From Chromera velia (lineage: Eukaryota; Sar; Chromeraceae): 41,520 nt of DNA. A program made the position numbers and the translations under genes. Below the pieces are notes generated by a model that did no database searches, was not told where the DNA came from, and saw nothing but the letters and a program-made list of their open reading frames with translations. Of this stretch, positions 1 through 10,158 are shown piece after piece. The DNA is taken from the NCBI GenBank assembly GCA_018398765.1, contig JAHBMJ010000741.1:1-41520 (forward strand), in the 5' to 3' direction. Numbering within the stretch: the first letter of the stretch is position 1; the number at the start of each line of letters is the position of its first letter.

Positions 1-1009
1 CGAGATAACTGTGTTTACACAAACCAGACCAATCGTATGCATGACCGCCATCATACACATCCATTCACTGTGGTTGGCACCTCGGTGCGATTGACCTCTT
101 GCATCTGAAACGGACGATGCGAAAGGTATGGGCATTCAGCAGAAGGCTGAGTGTGCCACGGCCCAACAACCACTCTTGGTTGCTCAATGAAGTCGTCGGG
201 ATTTCTCTCTGAGAGAGCAGAGCTGAATGAGTTCTTTCTGGTGTGAACTATGACGCTTTCTGATGCTGACAAGACTGGATCTTTCGATCTCGAAGTCGAG
301 CCGGGGTGTTGAGATCCATCAGATGTGCAAAATGCACAAGGCGCAGTGCTGGGCCAATCTGATGCCCCCGAGGGAACGGCAGGCCTGACCTTTGAAAGAC
401 GAAGTATGATCAAAAGTGTGACCAAATGTGACTGCTGCCACATGACCGGGCTCTCTCCGTGGTCGGTAAGCCCCGGTCACACCGTTCCTCTCGACAGAAA
501 GTGAGAAGGTGAAAGGATTGGACGCAGACGATCGCCGATCATGAAGCGAATGATCGAGCTTCCAAAGCAACGCATCTCAAGGAGTGAGGTCAAGACAAAG
601 GTTTAGAGGATACACTGATGAATCAGTACAATAGAAGCAAAGAAACTGAGTTAAAGGAAGGTCTTGGGAATGAAGTGTCCGCTGTTGACTATATGTGAGA
701 ATTTGAACATTGTTGAGAAACACTAAATCCACAAAACACCACTCAGTCACAGTGACTACATACAAAGGCGAAATATCTATTCTTGTCTCTTTCGAAAGCT
801 TTTGCGCCGCTTTGATTGGCTGATGGCTGGCTGGTGAAATGAATGAAAGTTAAGTAGGCGTCAACGCATAGATTAGGATAGCAAGAACCTCAGGCGCCGG
901 GACTTCGTGGAACTTCGTCGACAAGCAGACTGGAAAGTGAAGACACCTGTGAATCCTTTTTAAGCCTACTGAGGGGCAAACAAGAACTCGGTACAACTCT
1001 GTGGAATTG
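1..1009. other. Unassigned left-edge sequence
   Basis: No gene is supported here. A 130-codon open frame on the minus strand (51-443) has no motif I recognise and its frame is not continued by neighbouring exons. The stretch precedes hairpin repeats and the remains of a copia element, so it may be flanking transposon sequence, but nothing in it shows that directly. Confidence 0.4.
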
Positions 1010-1132
1010 AAGGCGCGTGGAACCGCCTTCGCAAGAGAGGGGCACATGTTATATCGTACTTTGAAGGCGAAGGAGACGACAGTAGTTTTAAAGGCGTGTG
1101 GAAGCGCCTTATTGAGGAGGGGGCATATGTTA
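1010..1132 (+). repeat. Pair of imperfect direct repeats, each with a small hairpin and purine run
   Basis: Two 42-bp copies (1010-1051 and 1091-1132) start 81 bp apart. Each begins with AAGGCG, an 8-nt spacer and CGCCTT, a perfect 6-bp inverted repeat. Each then continues through a G/A-rich run to CATGTTA or TATGTTA. A purine run followed by TGTTA resembles the polypurine tract to LTR junction of copia-type elements, and a copia frame lies 0.7 kb downstream. No second LTR copy was found, so the LTR reading is only a guess. Confidence 0.45.
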
Positions 1133-1219
1133 CGGTCTACTTAGACCGCAACTTAAGTCTTTGATTATTCTGAGATGTTTTGCTGTCTGTGTCCTTTGGC
1201 AGACATCAGGAGAATCATA

Positions 1220-1299
1220 ATGGATGAAATGTGAGCACTGCCAGGTGGTAGACTGAGAAGCGGAAGGTCTCGGGTTCGATTCCCACCTCCATCTTTTTT
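1220..1299 (+). other. Degenerate tRNA-like sequence or tRNA-derived SINE head with Pol III terminator
   Basis: GGTTCGATTCC (1273-1283) matches the internal B box of tRNA genes and is followed by CCACCTCCAT, like a tRNA 3' acceptor strand. ATGGATG at 1220-1226 pairs with CCTCCAT at 1286-1292 at six of seven positions, giving a 73-nt span. GGTGGTAGAC at 1244-1253 resembles a D loop. A six-T run at 1294-1299 follows at once, as at Pol III genes. The T stem keeps only three good pairs and I cannot draw a convincing D stem or anticodon stem. It is therefore more likely a tRNA-derived relic or SINE head than a working tRNA. Confidence 0.45.
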
Positions 1300-1363
1300 G
1301 CCTAACTTTGAAAATTCACAAGAAGCTGATTAATCGGTTCTGTATCGGTTAAGGCAAAGTATG

Positions 1364-1442
1364 TCAAACTTGATACACTTTTAAAAATGAAAGTCTGTCA
1401 AACATGATACACTTACACAATTGATATACTTTCACAATTGGT
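1364..1442 (+). repeat. Short imperfect tandem repeat
   Basis: The phrase GTCAAACTTGATACACTT recurs as GTCAAACATGATACACTT about 33 bp later, followed by two further variants containing CACAATTGATATACTTT and CACAATTGGTA. An A-rich run follows near 1478-1490. From 1443 to 1818 I see no gene; a G/C-rich patch lies at about 1735-1830. Confidence 0.4.
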
Positions 1443-1818
1443 AACCTTTGCAGGAAACAAGCATAAAATGCAACTTTGAAAAAAAAAAAAAGAAAGAATC
1501 GATTAAAAACTTGACCCCAGAGTAACAGAATTGAATCCCAAATCGAGTTGACTTACCTTCTGGAAGAATTGACTTGAAGTGATCTGAACCGACCTTCACT
1601 GACCTCAATAACACTGCGTGAATAATTAAAAGATATATTCAACTCCAATTCTAGTTCTATTCTTCCGTTTCGGCTTCGTCTAGCCTACTGAGTCCGGAAG
1701 AACACGGAACAACAGTCCTTCTAGGCATTGACTGTGCCTCCAGTCTTCGGGTGGCATAAGCCATGCCGCCCGGCACGCGCGGCATGCCACGGGACATGAC
1801 CCCCGCGCGCGCTCATAG

Positions 1819-3309
1819 TGTGATGGTACTCGCATCTTTAAGACTCGCACAGTTATTCGAGGAGACCTTGTCAACCGCATTGGTTTGAACATCACCACTC
1901 ACCTCTGTCCTCCCGATGCCGTACGCCTTGTTCTCCAGCTTGCTCTCGATCTTTGCAAGCGGTGCGGCATCAGCCTCTCTCTCAAGAAGGCGGATGTCGT
2001 CCAGGCGTACCTCCAGGCTCCACTTCCGAGCTCTCGTGCTCCTGTGTATGTGCTACCTCCTCCTGATCACCCAGATCGTGGCCATTACCTTTGGAAGCTC
2101 TTAAAGGCTGTGTACGGTCTCCCCGATGCCGGCAAGGTTTTTGAGGACTTTTTCAGCTCCAAGCTTCGCGAGCTTGGATGGTCTACTACACTCTTTCCTG
2201 GTGTTTGGTTTCTTTGAGGCGCTGATGGAGAGATTTGTGGGATCCTTTGCACGTACGTTGATGACCTGCTTTTGATTGGCATCGGTGAAGACGCTGCTGA
2301 TCTCTCAGGTCCCCTCCGAGATCATGTTGTGTGTGGTGATGACACTGACGCCACTTCTGGCCGCTTTGTCGGAGTTCAGTTTGATGTGACTGCTGACGGC
2401 ATCCTGATCCACCAACACGACTACATCTCATCCCTTTCCTTGCCTCCAGAATTTTCCCCCAGCGAGTCCCATCCTGCTGACAAGCCTCTACCTATTAGTG
2501 CGACTTATGAAGAGGACATTTCCCCACCTCTCGATATAGCCGGTGCGAGAGTCTATCAAGAACTTCTGAGCTAGGTAGAATACGTCGCCTACTGCACCCA
2601 CCCTGATGTCTCGTTGGCTCATAGCTATCTCTCTCGTTTCATGGCTGCCTCGACGGAGAGAGCTTTCCGCTTTCTCCTTCAGACGATCCGGTACCTTCGA
2701 TCGACTCCTTTTTTGGGCATCCCCATCCATCCTTCTCTCAACCCCGATGAGCTCGTTGCGGTTGTCCACGCAGATGCCTCGTTTAGTACCCCTGACTCTC
2801 CCCACCCTCAGACTGGCTGGTTACTCTTTCTCCAAGGGTCTCCCCTTCTCTACAAGAGTCGCTGATAGTCTCATGTGGCGAGATTTATGACCCGTGCAGA
2901 AGTTCTCGCTCTTGAAGACGCTGTCAATGCCTCTCTTCATTTCGCGGCTTGTCTGATTCCCTTCTACAAGTCCGTGAAGATTGGCATTGGTTGTGATGCC
3001 GCCAACGTTCTGCATCAGATTCTTTTCCAGTCTGGTGGTGCCTCCTCTGCTGAGAGAGTGCTCCTCCCTCTGGTTCGTTGTCTGGGAGACCGCGCCTGCA
3101 TGGTTCCCCTCTTGGCGGTAACTGACCTCACCGAACAGCATAAAGTGGGTGTCTTCAAGATCCCTACAGACGTGAATGTCTCCGACATCCTGACCAAAGC
3201 CCATGACATTAGATTGCTTTCTCGGCTCCTCTTTTTGTCCGCGGATGCTCCTGAGCTCTTTAGATTGGCTGAATGTTCTCGTCTGCTCCCTCTTTCTCTC
3301 ACTCCTTAA
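1819..3309 (+). pseudogene. Ty1/copia retrotransposon Pol remnant (reverse transcriptase plus RNase H)
   Basis: One reading frame runs from 1819 to TAA at 3307-3309 with no frameshift but three internal stops: TGA 2215, TAG 2572 and TGA 2863. It opens with TRIFKTRTVIRGD, the start of copia reverse transcriptases. Next come KKADVVQAYLQAPLP (palm aspartate), LKAVYGLPDAG and the catalytic YVDDLL at about 2250. The connection has VEYVAYCTHPDVSLAHSYL. The RNase H part shows HADAS, TRAEVLALEDA, CDAANVLH and VSDILTKAHD, carrying the acidic residues expected of that domain. Gag, protease and integrase are absent upstream and no LTR pair was found, so this is a truncated, inactive copy. The family call is secure; loss of coding rests on the stops under the standard code. 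Confidence 0.9.
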
Positions 3310-3792
3310 TTTTTCTTTACCTGCGCGCTACCACTGTAAAGAAAAGAACCCCCGTAAAGCTTTAGAGCGCTTCAGAGGTAAAACGTACAGTGTGAAAGAA
3401 CTGCATGCATCATTGTTTCAGTACCTTGCCTATGCATACAGGATTTTCGCTTTATGAGGCATGCAATGAGTCATTTTCTGGGGCCATCAGTCTGCCCGTC
3501 GATTGATCACCGCGGTTTATTTGATATGATCTCTTCGCTGTCCAAGCAACTGAAGCGTGGTTTGCTTTGGACACTATCGATTTTAAGAATTTAAGTGGAT
3601 CCGATTGCGTGGTTTGAAGTAGATAGAAAGTCTACTCTTTGTCTTTGCGTCTAGAATTCATCTTGATTGATCGACCAATTTCTTGGATGCTTCGAAGATC
3701 TTTGTGTTTTTGTGGGCATCTCCCAGATTGACATTCTTCATTTCTATTCATAAGTCCAACTATGTTCAGTTGACTTCTCTCTTTCTTCTTCA
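3310..3792. other. Unassigned sequence 3' of the copia remnant
   Basis: No coding region is supported. The stretch could hold the 3' non-coding part of the copia element, but no LTR match to the upstream side was seen. Confidence 0.35.
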
Positions 3793-3833
3793 AATAAGTT
3801 TAGGTGCTTCATCTAGATCATCCTAAACTTATT
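3793..3833. repeat. 12-bp perfect inverted repeat (hairpin)
   Basis: AATAAGTTTAGG (3793-3804) and CCTAAACTTATT (3822-3833) are exact reverse complements separated by 17 nt. The spacer itself contains ATCTAGAT. No T-run follows and no gene ends here, so its role is unknown; it may be the end of a mobile element. Confidence 0.6.
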
Positions 3834-4127
3834 GGTATAGAGGTATAGGATCACGTCTTGCTGAAAGGTTGGCCCCGACAAGCCGTAGGGTGGCCGATGC
3901 GCGCAGGAAAGGCTAAGCTGTGCTTTAGCTCTGTCTTAAGCATCATCGTCCAAAAGGGATCCTAGACGGCTCCCTATCTGAAAAGCGGGCCCAATCTCAT
4001 AGGAAAGTAAGCAAGTTGCCTGAAAATATGTATATATTAGAAAGGTGGCTGCTTGGTGACCAGAGTGTCTGGTAGAGAAATGAATAATGGAATATACAAA
4101 GCAGTGCACTGATGACCGAATAGTGTG

Positions 4128-4262
4128 TAGAAGGAACAGTGCGTAGGGGCATGAGTCATAGCGAATATGCGCATGGACACGAGTCAAAAAGGATGTGCGC
4201 AGGAGCATAAGTCAGAGAGAATGTATGCAGGGGCACGAGTCAGGACGAATATGTAAGGGGAG
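4128..4262 (+). repeat. ~28-bp minisatellite, left block
   Basis: About four diverged copies of a unit built on GGGGCACGAGTCAGAGAG and AATGTGCGCA. The same family reappears at 8.8-9.25 kb, on the other side of the large satellite domain. Confidence 0.7.
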
Positions 4263-4289
4263 AAGTCTGCTCATCTACCGGCTGCTTGC

Positions 4290-5285
4290 CTAGAGAGAAT
4301 TCTTTACATTCTTTTGCAATGACCGAACAATTATGCAGAGAGAGGAATCCCTGTCATCCTCTGCTTGTAACGACTGAACGAAAATGCAAAGAAACTCAGC
4401 GGAATCTCTGTCTTGCTGCTGCAACGACCAAATAAACATGAAGAGAGAATTCTGTACATTCCTTTTATAATGACCAAATGAGTATGCAGAGAGGAGGAAT
4501 CGATCTCTGCCACCATGCACCGGCTTACAACGAGTGGACGAACACGCAGATAGAATTCTGTACATTCATTTTGTGATGACCAAATAAGCGTGCAGAGAGA
4601 AGAATCTCTGTTCTGCTCTTGGTCGTGTTTTGCTTGCAACGACTAAACAAACTTGCAGGAACACTTAGTGGAATCTCTGCCTTGTTGCTGCAACGACCAA
4701 ACAAACATTCAGAGAGAACCTTTGCATTCCTTTTGCAACGATTGAAGGAGTGTGCAGAGAGAGGAATTTCTGTTATCCTTTGCTTGCAACGACCAAACAA
4801 ACATGAAGAAAAAAATCTTTACATTCCTTTCATAACGACCGAATGAATGCACAGAGAGAGGAATCTCTGTCGTCCTCTGCTTGCAATGACTGAATGAACA
4901 CGCAAAGAGACTCAGCGGAATCTCTGCCTTGCTGCAAATGAACATGAAGAGAGAATTCTTTGCATTCCTTTTGCAACAACCGAACGAGTGTGCAGAGAGA
5001 GGAATCTCTGTCGTTCTCTGCTTGCAACGACTGAACGAACACGCTAGGAGACTCAGCGGAATCTCTGTCTTGCTGCTGTAATGACCGAACGAAATCAAAT
5101 GAACATGAAGAGAGAATTCTTTGCATTCCTTTTGCAACAACTGAACAAGTGTACAGAGAGGGGAACCTGTGTCATTCTCTGTTTGCGACGACTGAACGGA
5201 TATGCAAAGAGACTCAGTCACGACTGAACGAACGTGCGGAGAGAGAATCCTTTGTCTTTTTGCTGAGATAATCAACGATCAAATG
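4290..5285 (+). repeat. Three-part higher-order satellite (monomers of ~46-55 bp)
   Basis: Three related monomers alternate. One carries CTCAGCGGAATCTCTG, one carries GAAGAGAGAATTCTTTGCA, and one carries GCAGAGAGAGGAATCTCTGT. Successive monomers meet at a shared junction close to TGCAACGACCGAACGAA. A full cycle is roughly 150 bp. Long open frames on the minus strand (up to 188 codons) simply follow this periodicity and are not treated as genes. Confidence 0.8.
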
Positions 5286-5339
5286 AATACGCAGAGACAG
5301 GACTTATCTTCACTTTACTGCTGCCAGCGGGTCTGAAAA

Positions 5340-6660
5340 TGAATGCACTGCCAGTAAGGGATTTCTGCCCTCTCCTATCTGCAAGAGGGAATGAACGCAG
5401 AGAGAAGGATCTGTACGCTTCTCTGTTTGCGAGGCAGAATGAATATGAGAATGAGTATAGAGGGGGATCTCTGCCCTGTCCTATCTACAAGAAGGAATGA
5501 ATGCAAGGAGAAGGATCTGTATCCCTCGTTGTCTGCAAGAAGGAAGGAATGCACGAGGGAATGCATAGAGGGAGCTTTGCTCTGGCTATCTGCAAGGCGG
5601 GATGAATCTGAGAATCAATGCAGAGAACAATCTCTGCGCTATCCATTCGCAAGAAGCAAAGAAATTTCAATGCAGAGCGAGGGATCTGTGTGCTTCTCTC
5701 TGGGAGGCGGGATGAATCTGAGAATGGATACAGAGAACAATCTCTGCGCTATCCAATCTGCAAGAAGGAAAGAATGCCGAGAAAGGGATCTGTGCATTTC
5801 TCTCTGGGAGGCGGAATAAATCTGAGAATGGATGCAGAGAGGGCTCTCTGTCCTGTTCTATTTGCAAAAAGGAATGACTGCAGAGAGAGGGATCTGTGCG
5901 CTTCTCTCTGGGAGGCGGAATCAATCTGAGAATGGATACAGAGAGGGATCTCTATCCTATCCTATTTGCAACAAGGAATGACTGCAGAGAGAAGGATCTG
6001 TGCGCTTCTCTCTGAGAGGTGGAATGAATCTGAGAATGGATACAGAGAGGGATCTCTGTCCTATCTTATCTGCAACAAGGAATGACTGCAGAGAGAGGGA
6101 TCTGTGCGTTTTTCTCTGGGAGGCGGAATAAATCTGAGAATGGATATAGACTATAGGGATATAGAGAGGGATCTCTGTCCTATCCTATCTGCAAGATGGA
6201 ATGAATACAGAGAGAGGATCTGTAAGCTTCTCTCTGGGAGGTGGAATGAATCTGAGAATGGATACAGAGAGGGATCTCTGTCCTATCCTATCTGCAACAA
6301 GGAATGACTGCAGAGAGAGGGATCTGTGCGCTTCTCTCTGGGAGGCGGAATGAATCTGAGAATGAATACAGACTATAGGGATACAGACAAGATCTCTGTC
6401 CTATCCTATCTGCAAAACGGAATAAATGCAGAGAGAGGGATCTGTGAGCTTCTCTCTGGGAGGCGGAATGAATCTGAGAATGGATACAGAGAGAAGTCTC
6501 TGTCCTATCCTATCTGCAAGACGGAATGACTGCAGAGAGAGGGATCTGTGAGCTTCCCTTTCTGCGAGGCGGAATAAACCTTGAATGACTGCAGAGAGGG
6601 ATCTCTGTCCTCGGCCATCTGCAAGAAGGAATGAATGTAGAGAGAAGGAATTGTGCGCTC
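5340..6660 (+). repeat. 104-bp dimeric satellite
   Basis: The landmark TGGGAGGCGG or a close variant starts near 5701, 5805, 5909, 6013, 6117, 6235, 6339 and 6457. The spacing is 104 bp, or 118 bp where a 14-bp insert (ACTATAGGGATA-type) is present. Each unit has two half-units of about 52 bp, one ending in CTATCTGCAA and the other in TTCTCTCTGGGAGG. Each first half-unit carries an inverted repeat of the ACAGAGA/TCTCTGT type. The segment before 5600 holds more diverged monomers. Confidence 0.88.
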
Positions 6661-6662
6661 CA

Positions 6663-7686
6663 CTATAGGCTTGTGCCTTCTTAAGTGGACTTTTGCCCTC
6701 AAGTCGGACCTCAAACTTAAATTGCTCAAAAAATAAATATTTTTATGCTATGTTTTAATGTACTAATCAGGATTAGACAAAAAAAAATAGAAATTAAATA
6801 TATTAAAAGACGTTAAACAAATTTCACTGAAATTGACCACTTCTAGATAAATGATTTATTCACAACTTTAACCTGATGATGATGATGATGATGTATGGGG
6901 TTAAAGCCGGTGAGCCGTATAGACTTTGGCCAACCTAGAGCGTCATACATAGAGTTAAACTTTCGACTTAGGCCCCACTGGGGTAAATTGAAATATGATT
7001 ATCAATTTAATTAGTCAAATTTCATTTTGTTTTCTTTGAATATAAAGTTAATTATATTCAATTTATTATAAAAAAATAAATGAGATTCAAACATATGTGC
7101 ATTTATGATAGTAAGTAAAATTAATACTATGATCAACAATAAGTGATCAATTATAAAAACTTATATAGATTCTATATACTGTGAGACATGCATACACAGA
7201 AAGAAACACATATTATTCTGAGTGTTGTTACAGTATCGTAGCTTTTTATAATAAAGATCAAAATTATTATATTATCAAAATAGTTAATTAGTCTTTTTAT
7301 TTCATTTATACTATATTTTTTAGTGAATATTATATATCTTTAGTTTGATGTTTATCTGTATATATCTATGATTAAATTGATAATTATATTTGGGTTAAAC
7401 AATCTAGTATGTTTATTATTTAAAATAATAGTAAATAAATGTGATGTTGATCGAATAGCTTGTCATAAATTGTCAATAAATCATTTATCTAGAAGTGATC
7501 AATTTCAGTAAAACTTGTTTAACGTCTTTTAATATCTTTAGTCTAGATCCTTAGTTTCTATTTTTTTTTTGTCTAATCCTTATTAGTACATTAAAGCATA
7601 ACATGAAAATATTTATTTTTTGGGCAATTTAAGTTTGAGGTCCGACTTGAAGGCAAAAGTCCATTTAAGAAGGCACAAGCCTCTAT
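6663..7686. mobile_element. Non-autonomous DNA transposon with long terminal inverted repeats and CTAT target duplication
   Basis: The element spans 6667-7682 and begins AGGCTTGTGCC; its right end is the reverse complement GGCACAAGCCT. The inverted repeats continue inwards for about 194 bp on the left (to ~6860) and about 216 bp on the right (from ~7467), roughly 90% identical by eye, with one ~20-nt length difference. CTAT flanks it directly on both sides (6663-6666 and 7683-7686). Removing the element and one CTAT rebuilds a satellite monomer (CCACTATCTGCAGG), so it inserted into the array. The interior is AT-rich and has no credible reading frame. A 4-bp duplication fits Sola, Ginger or Academ-like superfamilies, but no transposase is present to decide. 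Confidence 0.88.
6872..6893. repeat. (GAT)n tract inside the inverted-repeat element
   Basis: About six GAT units. On the minus strand the tract reads as an (ATC)n run directly preceded by TTTAACCCCATAC. That context resembles the (ATC)n tail of the non-LTR element fragment near 10,974. Confidence 0.6.
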
Positions 7687-8290
7687 CTGCAGGAGTTAAG
7701 GAATGTGTGTAGAGAGAGAGAGATCTGCACCCTTACCTGTCTACAAGCTAGAATGCATGTAGAGGACGGTTCATGGCCTTCAGAATTATCCCTGTCCGCA
7801 AAAAGGAGTGGATGCAGAGGGATTGATTCTTGCCCTTCGCTGTCTGCAAGAAGGAGTGAATACAGAGAGACGCATCTGTGCCTTTCACTTTTTGTAAGAA
7901 AGGAATGAATGCTGAGAGAGAGATTTGGGTTCTTCTTGTCTGAAAGAAAGAATGAATGCAAATAGCAACCTTTGCCCTTGTCTGGCTGCAAGCAAGCAGG
8001 AATATAGAAGGGGATCATCTTGCTCTTCACTGTGTGTAAGAAAAAAGGAATGCAGATAGATCTGCATCTGCAAGGAGGAATGGATGCAGAGAGAGGGAAC
8101 TTCACCCTAAGGCTTCGCTGCCTGCACGAAAGGAACGAATAATCAGAGAGGGATCGGTGTGCTCCTTATTTGTAAGAAGAAATGATTGCAGAGAGGGATC
8201 TTTGCCCTCGTTTGGGTGCAAGTGAGAAGGAATGCAGATAAGGATTCCGTCATCGTGTGCAAGAAAAAAGGAATGCAGAGGGGTGAAGCG
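7687..8290 (+). repeat. Diverged continuation of the satellite
   Basis: About ten monomers of 55-60 bp, each built on CTGCAAG-AAGGAATGAATGCAGAGAG plus a T/C-rich half. They belong to the same family as the 5.3-6.6 kb array and were separated from it by the inserted inverted-repeat element. Confidence 0.75.
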
Positions 8291-9265
8291 CGAGGGTTCT
8301 TGCCATAAGTGCGTCGGCCTGAGTTCTTCACTTTGATCCCAAAAATTCTTCGACGACTCGTGTGGCCAAAGACTACAAAATGCGTTCATAAAGATGGCTG
8401 GGATGTTGATGGACAAAACAAGGTGCGCGCAATAGAAGGAAAAATGAGTGTGGAGGAACCCGAGAGCAGAATGTGTTCAGATGAAGCAGCATCAATGTGA
8501 ACATATGAAAAGAGACACGAAGACCGAAGATGCTCCGGGGCACGAGGGTTCTCACTCAGACTGTCTGGCTCGGTAATAATTGTATGCGCAATGGCATGTA
8601 AACAGAGTGTGCTCATTCACGAGGGCAAGAAGAATATGGTGCGCGGTGACAGGAAACGAGAATGTGCTCAGGGGCAAGTAGAATACGTGTGGTCAAGGGA
8701 GCATAATGATCGAATGCTCAGGAACAAGAAGAACGCGGTGTGCAGGGGACTGAAGAATGAGTATGTGACCCGGTGATGATCCGGTGTGATCATGTTCGTA
8801 TGGGCAAGAAGCAAAGAGAATGTGCGCAGAAGCATAAGTCAGAGAGAATGCGCACAGGGGCACGAGTCAGAGAGAATGTGCGCAGAGGCACGAGTCAGAT
8901 AGAACGTGTGCATGGGCACCAGTCAGAGAGAATGTGCGCACGGGCATGAGTTGGAGAGATTTTGAATATGCGCAGAGGCACAAGTCAGACAGAACGTGTG
9001 CATAGGCACCAGTCAGAGAGGATGTGCCGAGGGATGTATGCAGGGATACGAGTCAGAGAGAATGTGCGCAGGGGCACGAGGAATGGGTATAAATGTGTGT
9101 GACCGGGCGATGATCCGGTATCATCATGTGTGCGGGGTACGAGTCAGACAGAATGTGTGCAGGGGCACGAGTCAGAGATGTGAATGTGTATGACCGGGCG
9201 ATGATCCAGTATCATCGTGTATGCGGGGCATGAGTCAGACAGAATGCGGCAGGGGCATGAAGAAT
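8291..9265 (+). repeat. ~28-bp minisatellite, right block, with a 91-bp repeat
   Basis: From about 8810 the unit GGGCACGAGTCAGAGAG plus AATGTGCGCA recurs at least nine times, matching the left block at 4.1 kb. ACCGGGCGATGAT recurs at 9102 and 9193 within a 91-bp unit, with an earlier diverged relative near 8767. 8291-8800 holds looser relatives of the same phrases. No gene is supported. Confidence 0.72.
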
Positions 9266-10140
9266 ACATGTTCACGGAGCACCGATTGAAACAGAGCTCC
9301 CACTCGACCCAAGGTATAAAGAATGGGCAGGGGCAAAAAGGAATTCGATAGTTCACACTTGCTAGTCTTCTCTTGCACTGAAGACAGAGACAAAACAGCC
9401 GGTCAACACACACAAAAACAAGGAAACCAACTGCCCATTTCTCTCCAGTCTGCTTGTAGTTGGCAAGGCCAATAGTCTCCGGGTCCCTGTCCATTCTTCG
9501 TGGGAAGGAACTGTCTCCCTGTCTCCAGTCTCTCCCGAGTCCACAACAATTTTCATCTCCCACTAGATGATCTCCCGTCCCCAGGTTCTTTCTTAAGAGC
9601 CAAGAAAAGAAAGTTCCCACCAGACCAGAAGAGCAAGAGAAGAGAACTCCGGCCAGCTGATACGGGACGAAAGGGGTCTGTGACACCCTCTTTCACAGTC
9701 TCCTGACTGTGCCCGCAGCGGTTTAAAAAAGAGAGACAGATCGACGCACACTGTCTTCCTAAAAGAAGCTGAAAGAAATAAGGTGACAATTGAATCTAGA
9801 ACAGAGGGAAGTAGTCAACTCTTGCTGAAGCAGTCACCATGTGTAGCAACTTCCTGCTGCTTTGGAGGTAGCGGCAGAACAGATGGAGAGCTAGGCTAGA
9901 GACCTAGTCACACTTGACTCAAGGCTGTCACAAAGAATCTTTGTGCGCAGGGGCATACGACGGAGTTTATGCTTGACTTAGGGTAATCGACTTAAAATAT
10001 TGCTAGATGAATTTTAGGGGTTACACATAGGGTATGTTAGTATTTAACGTTACCTCTACACTAAAAACCATTTTTTTAGGACTTATTACATTAAATTACT
10101 TCAAACAAAGTCAACATCTCATCAGAATACTCACTGGTTC
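9266..10140. other. Gene-free spacer
   Basis: Mixed sequence with no coding region I can support. A minus-strand open frame of 180 codons (9144-9686) runs partly through the minisatellite and looks accidental. Scattered phrases such as GTGCGCAGGGGCATACGA near 9950 are outliers of the 28-bp repeat. Confidence 0.4.
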
Positions 10141-10158
10141 GCTTACAATCTGCGATGA

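Noticed and set aside
1129-3310. LTRs of the copia element
   Set aside because: No matching pair of terminal repeats could be found by eye on either side of the pol frame.
4709-5275. 188-codon minus-strand open frame
   Set aside because: It lies wholly in the satellite. Its peptide repeats follow the DNA period and other frames are open in the same way.
4128-9265. CRISPR-like direct repeats
   Set aside because: The repeats are contiguous and diverged with no unique spacers, and the genome is eukaryotic.
9144-9686. 180-codon minus-strand frame
   Set aside because: It runs from ordinary sequence into the 28-bp minisatellite, and its Cys/Ser/Pro-rich end is repeat-derived.
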